From: Flavobacterium sp. ov086
Lineage (GTDB): Bacteria > Bacteroidota > Bacteroidia > Flavobacteriales > Flavobacteriaceae
Length of the DNA: 64,000 nt
Direction: 5' to 3'
Assembly: GCF_900187965.1 (NCBI RefSeq)
Contig: NZ_FZNL01000006.1
Span: 124,001 to 188,000, forward strand
Shown here: positions 18,049 through 25,678 of the stretch, piece after piece
How the letters are laid out: each line of letters starts with the position of its first letter
How positions within the stretch are numbered: the stretch's first letter is position 1
Position numbers and translations under genes: made by a program
Notes under the pieces: generated by a model
The model's database searches: none
Seen by the model: the letters and a program-made list of their open reading frames with translations, nothing else
Told to the model about the DNA's origin: nothing

Positions 18049-18113
18049 TTTCTTCTTTCCTCTATATTCTTTCCTCTATATTCTTTCCTCTTTCTTCTTT
18101 CCTCTTTCTTCTT
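18049..18113. repeat. Low-complexity TTCTTTCCTCTATA-type tandem tract
   Basis: The 126-bp gap between uxaC and kdgK contains repeated TTCCTCTATATTCT and TTCCTCTTTCTTCT units, giving a strongly pyrimidine-rich plus strand and purine-rich message. Short imperfect units make it prone to slippage. No function can be assigned; length change here would alter the spacing of two cotranscribed genes but no reading frame. Confidence 0.7.
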
Positions 18114-18115
18114 AA

Positions 18116-19522
18116 CTAAAATTTGAAATACTCTTTTGCGTTGTTGTATGAAATATCCTGAACCATTTTTCCAATCCATTCCATGTCATTTGGAAGCTCA
18201 CCACGTTTGATTTCGTCTCCCAAAAGATTACATAAAATACGTCTGAAATATTCATGTCTTGGGAACGATAAAAAGCTTCTTGAATCTGTCAGCATTCCAA
18301 CAAAACAGCTAATTAATCCCATGTTTGAGAGCGCGTTTAACTGCTTTGTCATTCCGTCTTTCTGGTCTAAAAACCACCATCCTGAACCAAATTGTACTTT
18401 CCCTTTAACACTTCCGTCGTTGAAATTTCCAATCATCGTCGCCATCACTTCATTATCAGACGGATTCAGGTTATAAATGATCGTTTTTGTCAATTTATCT
18501 TTACTGTCTAATGCGTTTAAAAAGCTCGATAATTTTTGTGCCTGCGGAAAATCACTAATAGAATCCCAACCTGTATCTGGTCCTAAAATTCTGTGCATAC
18601 GCGCATTATTATTTCTTAAAGCACCTAAATGAAACTGTTGTACCCAACCAAACTCATGATACGTTTGGGATAAAAACAACAAGATTGCACTCTGAAATTT
18701 CAGTCCTTCTTCAGGGGTTATATTCTGGTTTTCTCTTTTCTTTTTGAAGATCGAATTGATTTCACTTTCGGTAAAATTCTCAAAGTAAATCTGGTCTAAA
18801 CCGTGATCACTAAGCTTGCAGCCATTTTGATTGAAATACTCCACTCGATTTTTTAACGCATTGCATAAATCAGCATACGTATTAATTGCAATTCCGGACA
18901 CATCCCCTAATGTGTCCAGATATGCATTATAACCATCATTAGAAATTAAGATGGCTTTGTCAGGTCTGAAAGCCGTACTCATTTTAACTCCAATTGGATT
19001 TTTTATCAGTTTCTGATGAAACTCTAAACTATCAATTGGATCTTCGGTGGTACAAACTACTTCAGCATTTACTTTTTTAAGCAGGTTTTGCGTGCTATAG
19101 GCTTCAGAATTAATTTTTTCTGAAGTTTCGATATATATTTTCTCTGCCGATTTTTCGTTTAATAAATCGTATATATCAAAATAACGCGCCAATTCTAAAT
19201 GCGTCCAATGATACAAAGGATTACGCATTGTATAAGGAACGGTTTTTCCCCAGTTTAAGAACTTCTCTTTATCTGATCCGTTTCCGGTAACAAATTGTTC
19301 ATTAACACCCAAAGTACGCATTGCGCGCCATTTGTAGTGATCTCCATTTATCCAAACCTGCGTGATGTTGTCAAAGATTTTATCCTCGGCAATAAACTGC
19401 GGATTCAAATGATTATGGTAATCTATTATGGGTTGATTTTTAGAATAGTTATGATATAATTCTTCCGCGAATTTATTTTCAAGTAAAAAATTATCGTTTA
19501 TGAAACTTTGATTTGCGCTCAT
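18116..19522 (-). CDS. uxaC: Glucuronate/galacturonate isomerase
   Basis: A 468-residue uronate isomerase that converts D-galacturonate to D-tagaturonate (and glucuronate to fructuronate). It has the amidohydrolase-superfamily N-terminal metal motif IIDYHNHLNPQFIAEDK, the block WTHLELARYFDIYDLLNEKSAEKIY, VVCTTEDPIDSLEFH, and C-terminal QFGSGWWFLDQKDGMTKQLNALSNMGLISCFVGMLTDSRSFLSFPRHEYFRRILCN split over conserved segments, all hallmarks of UxaC. Length is normal. It is the first enzyme of the saturated galacturonate branch; kduD lies 22 bp upstream in the same operon. Confidence 0.97.
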   Translation of the reverse strand: MSANQSFINDNFLLENKFAEELYHNYSKNQPIIDYHNHLNPQFIAEDKIFDNITQVWINGDHYKWRAMRTLGVNEQFVTGNGSDKEKFLNWGKTVPYTMRNPLYHWTHLELARYFDIYDLLNEKSAEKIYIETSEKINSEAYSTQNLLKKVNAEVVCTTEDPIDSLEFHQKLIKNPIGVKMSTAFRPDKAILISNDGYNAYLDTLGDVSGIAINTYADLCNALKNRVEYFNQNGCKLSDHGLDQIYFENFTESEINSIFKKKRENQNITPEEGLKFQSAILLFLSQTYHEFGWVQQFHLGALRNNNARMHRILGPDTGWDSISDFPQAQKLSSFLNALDSKDKLTKTIIYNLNPSDNEVMATMIGNFNDGSVKGKVQFGSGWWFLDQKDGMTKQLNALSNMGLISCFVGMLTDSRSFLSFPRHEYFRRILCNLLGDEIKRGELPNDMEWIGKMVQDISYNNAKEYFKF

Positions 19523-19544
19523 GATTTTTAATTATAATTGAGAA

Positions 19545-20336
19545 TTATGCCTCGTTTGATGGTTTGCCAATTGTTGCCAAAATTCCGCCATCGACATACA
19601 AAATATGACCGTTTACAAAGTCACTTGCTTTTGAAGATAAAAATATGGCTGCTCCGGCTAAATCACTTGGATCGCCCCATTTTGCAGCGGGAGTTCTACT
19701 AATGATAAAATCGTTAAACGGATGTCCGTCAACTCTTATCGGTTTTGTTTGTTCGGTAGCAAAATAACCGGGACCAATTCCGTTGATTTGTACGTTGTAT
19801 TTTGCCCATTCCGTTGCCATGTTTTTGGTCAGCATTTTCAAACCGCCTTTTGCTGCAGCATAAGCACCAACGGTATTGCGGCCTAACTCACTCATCATTG
19901 AACAGATGTTGATTATTTTTCCTTGTCGTCTTTCGATCATTCCTTTGGCAACATGTTTTGAAACGATAAACGGAGAAACCAAATCAATGTCAATTACTTC
20001 TTTAAAATCGGCAACTTCCATTTCGATTAATGGAATTCTTTTAATGATTCCGGCGTTATTAATCAAGATTGCAATTGGTCCAACTTCACTTTCAATTTTC
20101 TGAATTGCGGTAATAACTTCTTTTTCATCGGTTACATTAAATTTATAACCAACTGCATTTATTCCTTCACTTTGAAGTTCTTTAACAGCATCATCAATTT
20201 TTTGTTGAGAAGAGTTTCCGTTTACGATAATTGTTGCTCCAGCTTGACCTAAACCTTTTGCCATTGCCATTCCCAATCCGTGTGTACTTCCTGTAATCAG
20301 GGCAATTTTCCCTTTTATATCAAATAAATCTATCAT
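19545..20336 (-). CDS. kduD: 2-dehydro-3-deoxy-D-gluconate 5-dehydrogenase (SDR)
   Basis: A 263-residue classical short-chain dehydrogenase. Rossmann motif ITGSTHGLGMAMAKGLG (residues 14-30), NNAG, catalytic Ser in CSMMSELGRN and YAAAKGG (Tyr-x-x-x-Lys) are present. In the pathway KduD reduces 2,5-diketo-3-deoxygluconate (DKII) to KDG, following KduI. The kduI gene directly upstream with a 5-bp gap makes this assignment strong; by sequence alone gluconate 5-dehydrogenase would be an alternative. Confidence 0.92.
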   Translation of the reverse strand: MIDLFDIKGKIALITGSTHGLGMAMAKGLGQAGATIIVNGNSSQQKIDDAVKELQSEGINAVGYKFNVTDEKEVITAIQKIESEVGPIAILINNAGIIKRIPLIEMEVADFKEVIDIDLVSPFIVSKHVAKGMIERRQGKIINICSMMSELGRNTVGAYAAAKGGLKMLTKNMATEWAKYNVQINGIGPGYFATEQTKPIRVDGHPFNDFIISRTPAAKWGDPSDLAGAAIFLSSKASDFVNGHILYVDGGILATIGKPSNEA

Positions 20337-20341
20337 GATTC

Positions 20342-21181
20342 TTATCTTAAATCTGTGATTTTACAAACATCCATATCTCCGTAATCCAAGTTCTCGCCTG
20401 CCATTCCCCAGATAAAAGTATAATTCGAAGTTCCAGAACCTGAATGAATCGACCAAGGCGGAGAAATCACTGCCTGATGATTGTTCATCCAAATATGTCG
20501 TGTTTCCTGAGGCTGTCCCATAAAATGACAAACCGCCTGATTTTCCGGAATGTCTAAATAAAAATAAACTTCCATACGACGATCATGAACGTGCGCCGGC
20601 ATTGTATTCCAAACACTTCCCGGTTTTAGTTCCGTCATTCCCATTTGCAATTGGCAAGTTGTTACAACGCTGCCAATAATCATTTGGTTAACGGTTCTGT
20701 GATTTGCCGTTTCCATAGTTCCAAGTTGTAATTTATTGGCTTCAGCCAAACTCACTTTTACCGTTGGATACGCTGTATGTGCGGGAGCGGAATTAATATA
20801 ATATTTAGCAGGATTCTTGCTGTCGTCACTTTTAAAGATTACTTCTTTGTTTCCGCTGCCGATATATAAGGCATCTTTAAAATCAAGTTCAAAAGATTTT
20901 CCTTCGACAACAACAGAACCTTTTCCTCCAACATTAATAATTCCTATTTCTCTTCTTTCCAGAAAATAACTTGCTTTAAGCGGATCGATACTTTCCAAAA
21001 CTAAATCCCCTTTTACCGGAACTGCAGATCCTGCAATATATCTGTCGTAATGAGAATAGGTTAATACAATTTCATCTTCCTGCATAAGATCCTCAATTAA
21101 GAATTCATTTCTTAATTCCTGAGTATCATATTTTTTAACAGCTTCTGGGCTTGACGCGTATCTTGAACTATATTTTGTCAT
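20342..21181 (-). CDS. kduI: 5-keto-4-deoxyuronate isomerase (4-deoxy-L-threo-5-hexosulose-uronate ketol-isomerase)
   Basis: A 279-residue cupin-type isomerase. It acts on the linear form of unsaturated galacturonate released by the GH105 enzymes, producing DKII for KduD. Metal-site motif MPAHVHDRRMEVYFYLD with a later histidine in SPPWSIHSG is intact, and ERREIGIINVGGKGSV and the C-terminal GMAGENLDYGDMD are typical of the family. Length is full. A promoter with a LacI-type operator lies just upstream (21195-21216), so kduI can be transcribed separately from exuT. Confidence 0.96.
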   Translation of the reverse strand: MTKYSSRYASSPEAVKKYDTQELRNEFLIEDLMQEDEIVLTYSHYDRYIAGSAVPVKGDLVLESIDPLKASYFLERREIGIINVGGKGSVVVEGKSFELDFKDALYIGSGNKEVIFKSDDSKNPAKYYINSAPAHTAYPTVKVSLAEANKLQLGTMETANHRTVNQMIIGSVVTTCQLQMGMTELKPGSVWNTMPAHVHDRRMEVYFYLDIPENQAVCHFMGQPQETRHIWMNNHQAVISPPWSIHSGSGTSNYTFIWGMAGENLDYGDMDVCKITDLR

Positions 21182-21194
21182 AATTTTATTTTAA

Positions 21195-21216
21195 TGTAAT
21201 CGATTGCACAAAATTA
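21195..21216 (-). promoter_or_regulatory. kduI promoter -7 box abutting LacI-type operator
   Basis: TGTAATCGATTGCA (21195-21208) is one base from the perfect palindrome upstream of GH28. On the minus strand the -7 box TAATTTTG (21209-21216) touches it directly, the same layout as at the GH28 and exuT promoters. No good TTTG -33 box is seen at 19 nt. Confidence 0.75.
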
Positions 21217-21266
21217 GATTTTTATTTTAAAATACCTTTTAGTTTCCTCAAAAAAAATTGAAAATC

Positions 21267-22736
21267 TTATAAATCTGTGATTGGGCGGTATTTTGGAACT
21301 AATACTTTCATTACGCACCAGCCTGTTAAGTAACAAACGGCACAAATAGAGAAAATGATAAAGTATCCGGCTTCAATTCCTTTAAAGCCCATGAAAACCA
21401 TATTAGTTTCTTTTGCATGATCGAACAATAAACCCGAACCTTTGTTGATTAAAGTAGAACCAATACCTCCGGCTAAACCACCAATTCCTGTAATTGTCGC
21501 AATCGCTTTTTTAGGAAACATATCTCCAACTGTAGTAAAAATATTTGCCGACCACGATTGATGCGCCGCGCCTGCAATCCCAATTATAATTATAGGAAGC
21601 CAATAACTATAATGACCTAAAGGCTGCGCAACCAGCGCCAATAAAGGGAAAAACGCAAAAATTAACATTGCTCTCATTCTTCCTTCGTACGGGTTCATTC
21701 CTTTCTTTTCAACAAAATAAGTCGGAAGCCAACCTCCAATAATAGAAAGCAAAGTGATCATATATAATACAAACAAAGGCAAAGCAGCTTGTGTAGAATC
21801 CATTCCATAAACAGAGCTTAAATATGCCGGAGTCCAGAACAAAAAGAACCACCAAACGCCGTCTGTCATAAATTTACCAAAAGCAAAAGCCCAGGTTTGT
21901 TTGTATTTAAAACAATCCACAAAAGAGACTTTGGTCTTAGTGTCTTTGATATAACCAACTAATTTACTGTCAGCAATATCGTCTTGTTGAATATACTCTA
22001 ATTCGGCAGCGCTAACTCGTGGATGTTTCTCTGGTTTATCGTACATAAAAACCCAAAATCCCATCCAGACAAAACCAAGCGCACCGATGATAATAAATGC
22101 CATTTCCCAGCCAAAAGCTTCAGCAATAAATGGTATTGAAATTGGTGCTGCCAACGCGCCAACAGTAGCACCGGCATTAAATATACTAGTTGAAAATGCT
22201 CTGTCTTTTTTAGGAAAATATTCGGCTGTTGTTTTGATCGCCGCAGGAAAATTTCCGGCTTCACCAATTGCCAAAACAAAACGGGCAAAAATGAACAATG
22301 TAACACTTACATTAATCACCATTCCGGTATCTTTTACCAAGTGAATTGCATTTTTTGCTCCTTCAAAACCTACAAACCAGTTTCCTGTAATGATTCCGGC
22401 AGTTGCAATACCACAAAATGCATGCAAACAAGCTCCAAAAGACCAAATCCCGATCGCCCAAAGAAATCCTTTTTTAGTATCTAACCAATCCACAAAACGT
22501 CCGGCAAACAATAAAGAAACCGCATAAAATATAGAAAACAATGCCGTAATATTTCCGTAGTCATTATTAGTCCAATGAAATTCAGGTGCAATGAAATCGT
22601 TCCATGTCAAAGAAAGCACTTGTCTGTCTAAATAATTGATTGTGGTTGCAAAAAAAAGCAATGCGCAAATGCTCCAACGGTATTTTCCTGTAGTTTTTTT
22701 GGTTTCGCTCATAATAACTGCATGTATATCACTCAT
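21267..22736 (-). CDS. exuT: Hexuronate transporter, MFS anion:cation symporter family (ExuT-like)
   Basis: A 489-residue major facilitator protein with about 12 membrane segments. Features include the first helix and loop YRWSICALLFFATTINYLDRQ, the MFS signature around RFVDWLDTKKGFLWAIGIWS, and the ACS-family block FVLAIGEAGNFPAAIKTTAEYFPKKDRA. It probably brings galacturonate and related hexuronates through the inner membrane. An internal ATG nine codons in (before SETKKTTGKYRW) is an equally plausible start. It heads the uronate operon, behind a promoter with LacI-type operator (22843-22887). Confidence 0.9.
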   Translation of the reverse strand: MSDIHAVIMSETKKTTGKYRWSICALLFFATTINYLDRQVLSLTWNDFIAPEFHWTNNDYGNITALFSIFYAVSLLFAGRFVDWLDTKKGFLWAIGIWSFGACLHAFCGIATAGIITGNWFVGFEGAKNAIHLVKDTGMVINVSVTLFIFARFVLAIGEAGNFPAAIKTTAEYFPKKDRAFSTSIFNAGATVGALAAPISIPFIAEAFGWEMAFIIIGALGFVWMGFWVFMYDKPEKHPRVSAAELEYIQQDDIADSKLVGYIKDTKTKVSFVDCFKYKQTWAFAFGKFMTDGVWWFFLFWTPAYLSSVYGMDSTQAALPLFVLYMITLLSIIGGWLPTYFVEKKGMNPYEGRMRAMLIFAFFPLLALVAQPLGHYSYWLPIIIIGIAGAAHQSWSANIFTTVGDMFPKKAIATITGIGGLAGGIGSTLINKGSGLLFDHAKETNMVFMGFKGIEAGYFIIFSICAVCYLTGWCVMKVLVPKYRPITDL

Positions 22737-23168
22737 GGTAATGGTTTATTATAAAATTTGTGATTTTTGGTCTTTCGATTTCATTGTTTCTTCAAAGAAT
22801 CATTAAATCCAACAGATTCAAATTCAATAAAAAATCAAATAATGTAATCGATTGCACAAATATACTTTTAAATCTTTATATTCCAAATAAATTATATAAA
22901 AAATTAATTTAAGTCCATAAATAAACACATCGTATAAAAAAATTAAACCATAATTACATATTAAACAATATATTTGTTAAATCTATATTTTACAAAAACA
23001 CACCATTTATCCTCGAAAAGCAGTGCTGAAATCAAGCCTTTTACAAGCTCTGTTTGATTTGTTTTTTAATATTCGGAAAATGAATTTATTTTTAAAGATT
23101 TTACAACTTAAATCAACTTTTATAAAGTAAATTACAACCCGATTACAACAACCTTAAATACTTTTAAA
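22737..23168. other. Divergent intergenic region between exuT and esterase
   Basis: This 432-bp AT-rich gap contains the exuT promoter and operator and otherwise no open frame or hairpin of note. The region just before the plus-strand esterase (23100-23168) has ATTACAACCCGATTACAAC, a direct repeat of ATTACAAC, but no TAnnTTTG box I can place with confidence. Confidence 0.6.
22843..22887 (-). promoter_or_regulatory. exuT promoter (TTTG-N19-TATATTTG) abutting LacI-type operator
   Basis: On the minus strand TTTG (22884-22887) is followed after exactly 19 nt by TATATTTG (22857-22864), a perfect consensus, which then touches the operator TGCAATCGATTACA (22843-22856). Repressor binding there would block initiation of the whole uronate operon. 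Confidence 0.85.
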
Positions 23169-24125
23169 TTGAAAACTTCAAGAAACCGCCTTTCTAAAAA
23201 AGCATTATTAATTCCGATACTGTTTTTAGCGCTTATGAATTCCTTACAAGCACAAAATTCTCAACCAATACCACTTTGGGATAAAGTTCCAGGAGAAATC
23301 GAAGATTTAAATTATCGGGAAAATGTTGGCGTAAACATTTCGAGTGGAAGAATAGAAAGTATCAGTTTGGTTAAAACTCCAACTTTAACTGTTTTTCTTC
23401 CTAATGAAACAAAACCTAATGGAACCTCTGTAATTATTCTTCCAGGCGGAGGATATCAGCATTTGGCTTATGATAAAGAAGGAGTTAAAGTAGCTGAATG
23501 GTTTAATAGTTTAGGTATTACGGCATTTGTTTTAAAATACCGTTTGCCGAGTGATTTAATCATGAAAAACAAAAACATTGGACCATTACAAGATGCTCAG
23601 CAAGCCGTACGCTATGTGAGAGAAAATGCTGAAAAATGGAATATTGACCCGAAAAAAATTGGTGTATTAGGATTTTCTGCCGGTGGACATTTAGCATCAA
23701 CTTTAGCAACGCATTATGATGATAAAGTATATGAATCAACCTTAAAAGTAAGTGCTCGTCCTGATTTTTCTCTTTTGATTTATCCTGTAATTTCTATGCA
23801 AAATGACATTACACACAAGGGTTCTCAAACTAGTTTATTAGGCAATAATCCTTCGCAGGAATTAATTGATTCATTCTCAAATGAAAAGAAAGTAACCGCA
23901 CAAACACCACCAACTTTCCTAATTCATGCAACAGACGATAATGTGGTTTTACCAGAAAACTCAATTAATTACTACCTAGCACTTAAAAAAAATGGAGTTT
24001 CTGCAGAAATGCATATATATGAAAAAGGCGGACATGGTTTTGGTTTAGGCATTAACGATACCAGTAAATATTGGACCAGAGATTGCGAAGAATGGCTTAA
24101 AGCACAAGGATTAATCAAACAATAA
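23169..24125 (+). CDS. Secreted alpha/beta-hydrolase, acetylesterase-like (pectin/xylan esterase type)
   Basis: A 318-residue secreted esterase. The start codon is TTG: it alone gives a complete signal peptide (MKTSRNRLSKKALLIPILFL through SLQAQ near residue 29), while the next in-frame ATG falls inside the hydrophobic core. Motifs are VIILPGGGYQHLAYDKEG (oxyanion hole), GVLGFSAGGHLAS (nucleophile Ser), TDDNVVLPENS (acid Asp) and GGHGFGLG (catalytic His), the COG0657/BD-FAE pattern seen in many polysaccharide deacetylases. Position at the edge of the pectin locus suggests pectin deacetylation. It is transcribed away from the operon and may have separate control. Confidence 0.85.
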   Translation: MKTSRNRLSKKALLIPILFLALMNSLQAQNSQPIPLWDKVPGEIEDLNYRENVGVNISSGRIESISLVKTPTLTVFLPNETKPNGTSVIILPGGGYQHLAYDKEGVKVAEWFNSLGITAFVLKYRLPSDLIMKNKNIGPLQDAQQAVRYVRENAEKWNIDPKKIGVLGFSAGGHLASTLATHYDDKVYESTLKVSARPDFSLLIYPVISMQNDITHKGSQTSLLGNNPSQELIDSFSNEKKVTAQTPPTFLIHATDDNVVLPENSINYYLALKKNGVSAEMHIYEKGGHGFGLGINDTSKYWTRDCEEWLKAQGLIKQ

Positions 24126-24293
24126 GCTCTTGAAAACATAACTATATAAGAGTAATCTTAGCCACTAATTTCACAAATTATCACGAATTAAATTAGTGGA
24201 AATTGGTGGAATTAGTGGCAACAATTTTGCACAAATAATAATCCGTAAAATCATTTTATCCGATAGCGATCGGGAGTGGCTAAAAATAAAAAA

Positions 24294-24333
24294 GGGTTTT
24301 TAGAGTCAGTTAAAAAACCAAATCTAAAAACCC
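24294..24333 (-). terminator. Minus-strand rho-independent terminator of a small transcript
   Basis: GGGTTTTTAGA (24294-24304) is the exact reverse complement of TCTAAAAACCC (24323-24333). On the minus strand the hairpin is followed by TTTTTTATTTTTAG, so it is oriented to stop transcription coming from the small ORF at 24378-24488. Confidence 0.6.
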
Positions 24334-24377
24334 GATAAAAATTAGACAGTCTTGTACTCTTGCAAATTTATACAAAC

Positions 24378-24488
24378 CTACCCACGATCAAATGAATACG
24401 CCCAATTTTCATTGTAATAAAAAATTGTTTCTCCAAAAACAGTTTTAACCATAGAATCGATATCAAATTTAAAAAAGGCAAAAACCAT
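24378..24488 (-). CDS. Possible 36-residue small protein with own promoter and terminator
   Basis: The frame reads MVFAFFKFDIDSMVKTVFGE then TIFYYNENWAYSFDRG and stop. I do not recognise it. Support is contextual: a TAnnTTTG -7 box (TAGATTTG, complement of 24511-24518) lies 22 bp upstream of the ATG, and a terminator hairpin follows 45 bp after the stop, so the unit is a self-contained transcript of about 210 nt. The composition (many Phe/Tyr, one Trp, mixed charges) looks like a real folded or toxin-like small protein and not random AT-rich sequence, but this is judgement. It could instead be a small RNA with a fortuitous frame. Confidence 0.4.
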   Translation of the reverse strand: MVFAFFKFDIDSMVKTVFGETIFYYNENWAYSFDRG

Positions 24489-24510
24489 ATATCATTTTAT
24501 TTCTATAGTA

Positions 24511-24518
24511 CAAATCTA
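24511..24518 (-). promoter_or_regulatory. -7 box of small minus-strand transcript (TAGATTTG)
   Basis: TAGATTTG on the minus strand fits TAnnTTTG; predicted start of transcription is near 24505, leaving a very short leader before the ATG at 24488. No TTTG is present 19 nt upstream, so the promoter is only half supported. Confidence 0.4.
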
Positions 24519-24740
24519 CATGCAACTTTTATGAATTCATTACGGCTTTCCTCATTTTACTAAAAAAAAACCTTTTTTCATCTCCAATAAAATATAATCT
24601 ATTGTTTCCGATTTAGTTATAATTTTATTTTAACAAAAGTTTATTTTTTGTTGCACTAAGTCCATTAGCCCCTAAGTTACTAAGCCTTTAACCTATTGTT
24701 AATTTAAGCAAATAAACTTCTATCCCGAAGCTTTGGAACT

Positions 24741-25065
24741 AAGTCACTAAGATTTCTTGTTCTAGATTAAGTTGAAACTGTAATTTCTAAAATACATTTG
24801 TCAAGTAAATTATACGTTCTTTTTAAAAGCTACTAAGTTTTTATCCAAAATCTTCAAAAATAAGCCGCTAAGATTTCTTGTTCTAGATTAAGTTGAAACT
24901 GTAATTTCTAAAATACATTTGTCAAGTAAATTAAACGTTCTTCTGACAGCTAAAAAAAATGGAAACTTAGTCAGTTAAAAACTCAGAATCTTTTCTTATT
25001 CTAGATTAAGTTGAATTAGTTTGATAACTAATAAATTTGTCAAGTAAAATAGAAGTTCTGATAAG
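24741..25065. repeat. Three degenerate tandem copies of a ~120-bp unit
   Basis: Copies lie at about 24741-24820, 24861-24942 and 24984-25065. Each carries TTCTAGATTAAGTTGAA, then a variable part, ATTTGTCAAGTAAA, and ends near GTTCT. The first two are almost identical over 80 bp; the third is diverged. Spacers between copies contain AACTTAG/CTAAGTT-type blocks. The array ends just before the degenerate receiver gene at 25143, so it forms that gene's upstream region. Confidence 0.8.
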
Positions 25066-25142
25066 ATCTAAAAAGATTAAAAAACTTAGTGTCTTAGAAA
25101 CTTAGAATCTTTTTTTTTTAAAAGAACCTTAAAACAAAAACA

Positions 25143-25457
25143 ATGAAAACATTTGAATTCTTAATACTCGGAAAAAACCAGCCTATTTTAGAGATCTTAC
25201 TTAGATTGGTAAATGCATACGAAAATTGGAATGCAGTTGGCTTTAGTGATGAAAAGCTAGCGGAAGAATATTTTCAAAATCACAAAATCGATATTGTTCT
25301 GTTGAGTTCCGGAATCGAAGATCATGTCGAAAAAGAGTTTACCATTTTCTGCTTAAAACAGCAACCCAATGTCGAAGTAATAGAGCATTTTGGCGGCGGA
25401 AGCGGTTTACTAAAATCAGAAATAGAACACAGATTATATCTTAAAGGAAAAATTTAG
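25143..25457 (+). CDS. Degenerate response-regulator receiver-like protein
   Basis: A 104-residue protein with the secondary-structure rhythm of a CheY-like receiver domain: FEFLILGKNQPILEILLRLV (beta1-alpha1), WNAVGFSDEKLAEEYF, then IDIVLLSSGIED at the third strand. The acidic pair after strand 1 is replaced by Gly-Lys-Asn (10-12), and the phospho-acceptor Asp after strand 3 is a Ser (55). The C-terminal part VEVIEHFGGGSGLLKSEIEHRL replaces the last helix. It is therefore probably a phosphorylation-independent pseudo-receiver. It is transcribed alone; no kinase is next to it. Function unknown. Confidence 0.7.
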   Translation: MKTFEFLILGKNQPILEILLRLVNAYENWNAVGFSDEKLAEEYFQNHKIDIVLLSSGIEDHVEKEFTIFCLKQQPNVEVIEHFGGGSGLLKSEIEHRLYLKGKI

Positions 25458-25521
25458 GTACCCAATTTTTTCACATCAATGCCATTTCATTAACACATTT
25501 ACGAAGATCGCCTAATCGTTG

Positions 25522-25533
25522 ACGATATATCGT
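25522..25533. promoter_or_regulatory. ACGATATATCGT palindrome upstream of the isochorismatase operon
   Basis: A perfect 12-bp palindrome, with CGTT repeated on each side (ATCGTTGACGATATATCGTT), in the 221-bp gap before the gene at 25679. It looks like a repressor operator of TetR or MarR size. No matching regulator gene is adjacent, so the assignment is tentative. Confidence 0.35.
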
Positions 25534-25678
25534 TAAAATCACTATTGCCTTTTTTTCAAAAATTCGTTATAAATCAACGCCTTACAAACAAGGCACTGCT
25601 TTTGAACGCAATAAACTGAAAATCAAACTGAATACAAATTTTAAAAACCTTTTTATTAACACACAAATTTACATTATC

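Larger units (their letters stand above)
24126..25142. other. 1-kb repeat-rich intergenic region
   Basis: The region holds a GCCACTAATTTCACAAATT inverted repeat at about 24160-24222, a CCGATAGCGATCGGG palindrome (24260-24274), a minus-strand terminator hairpin, a small minus-strand ORF and a tandem repeat of about 120 bp in three copies; these are listed separately. No large coding region is present on either strand. Confidence 0.7.

Noticed and set aside
24741-25065. Regular repeats considered as a CRISPR array
   Set aside because: Units are about 120 bp and degenerate, with no short identical repeats or unique ~30-bp spacers, and no cas genes.
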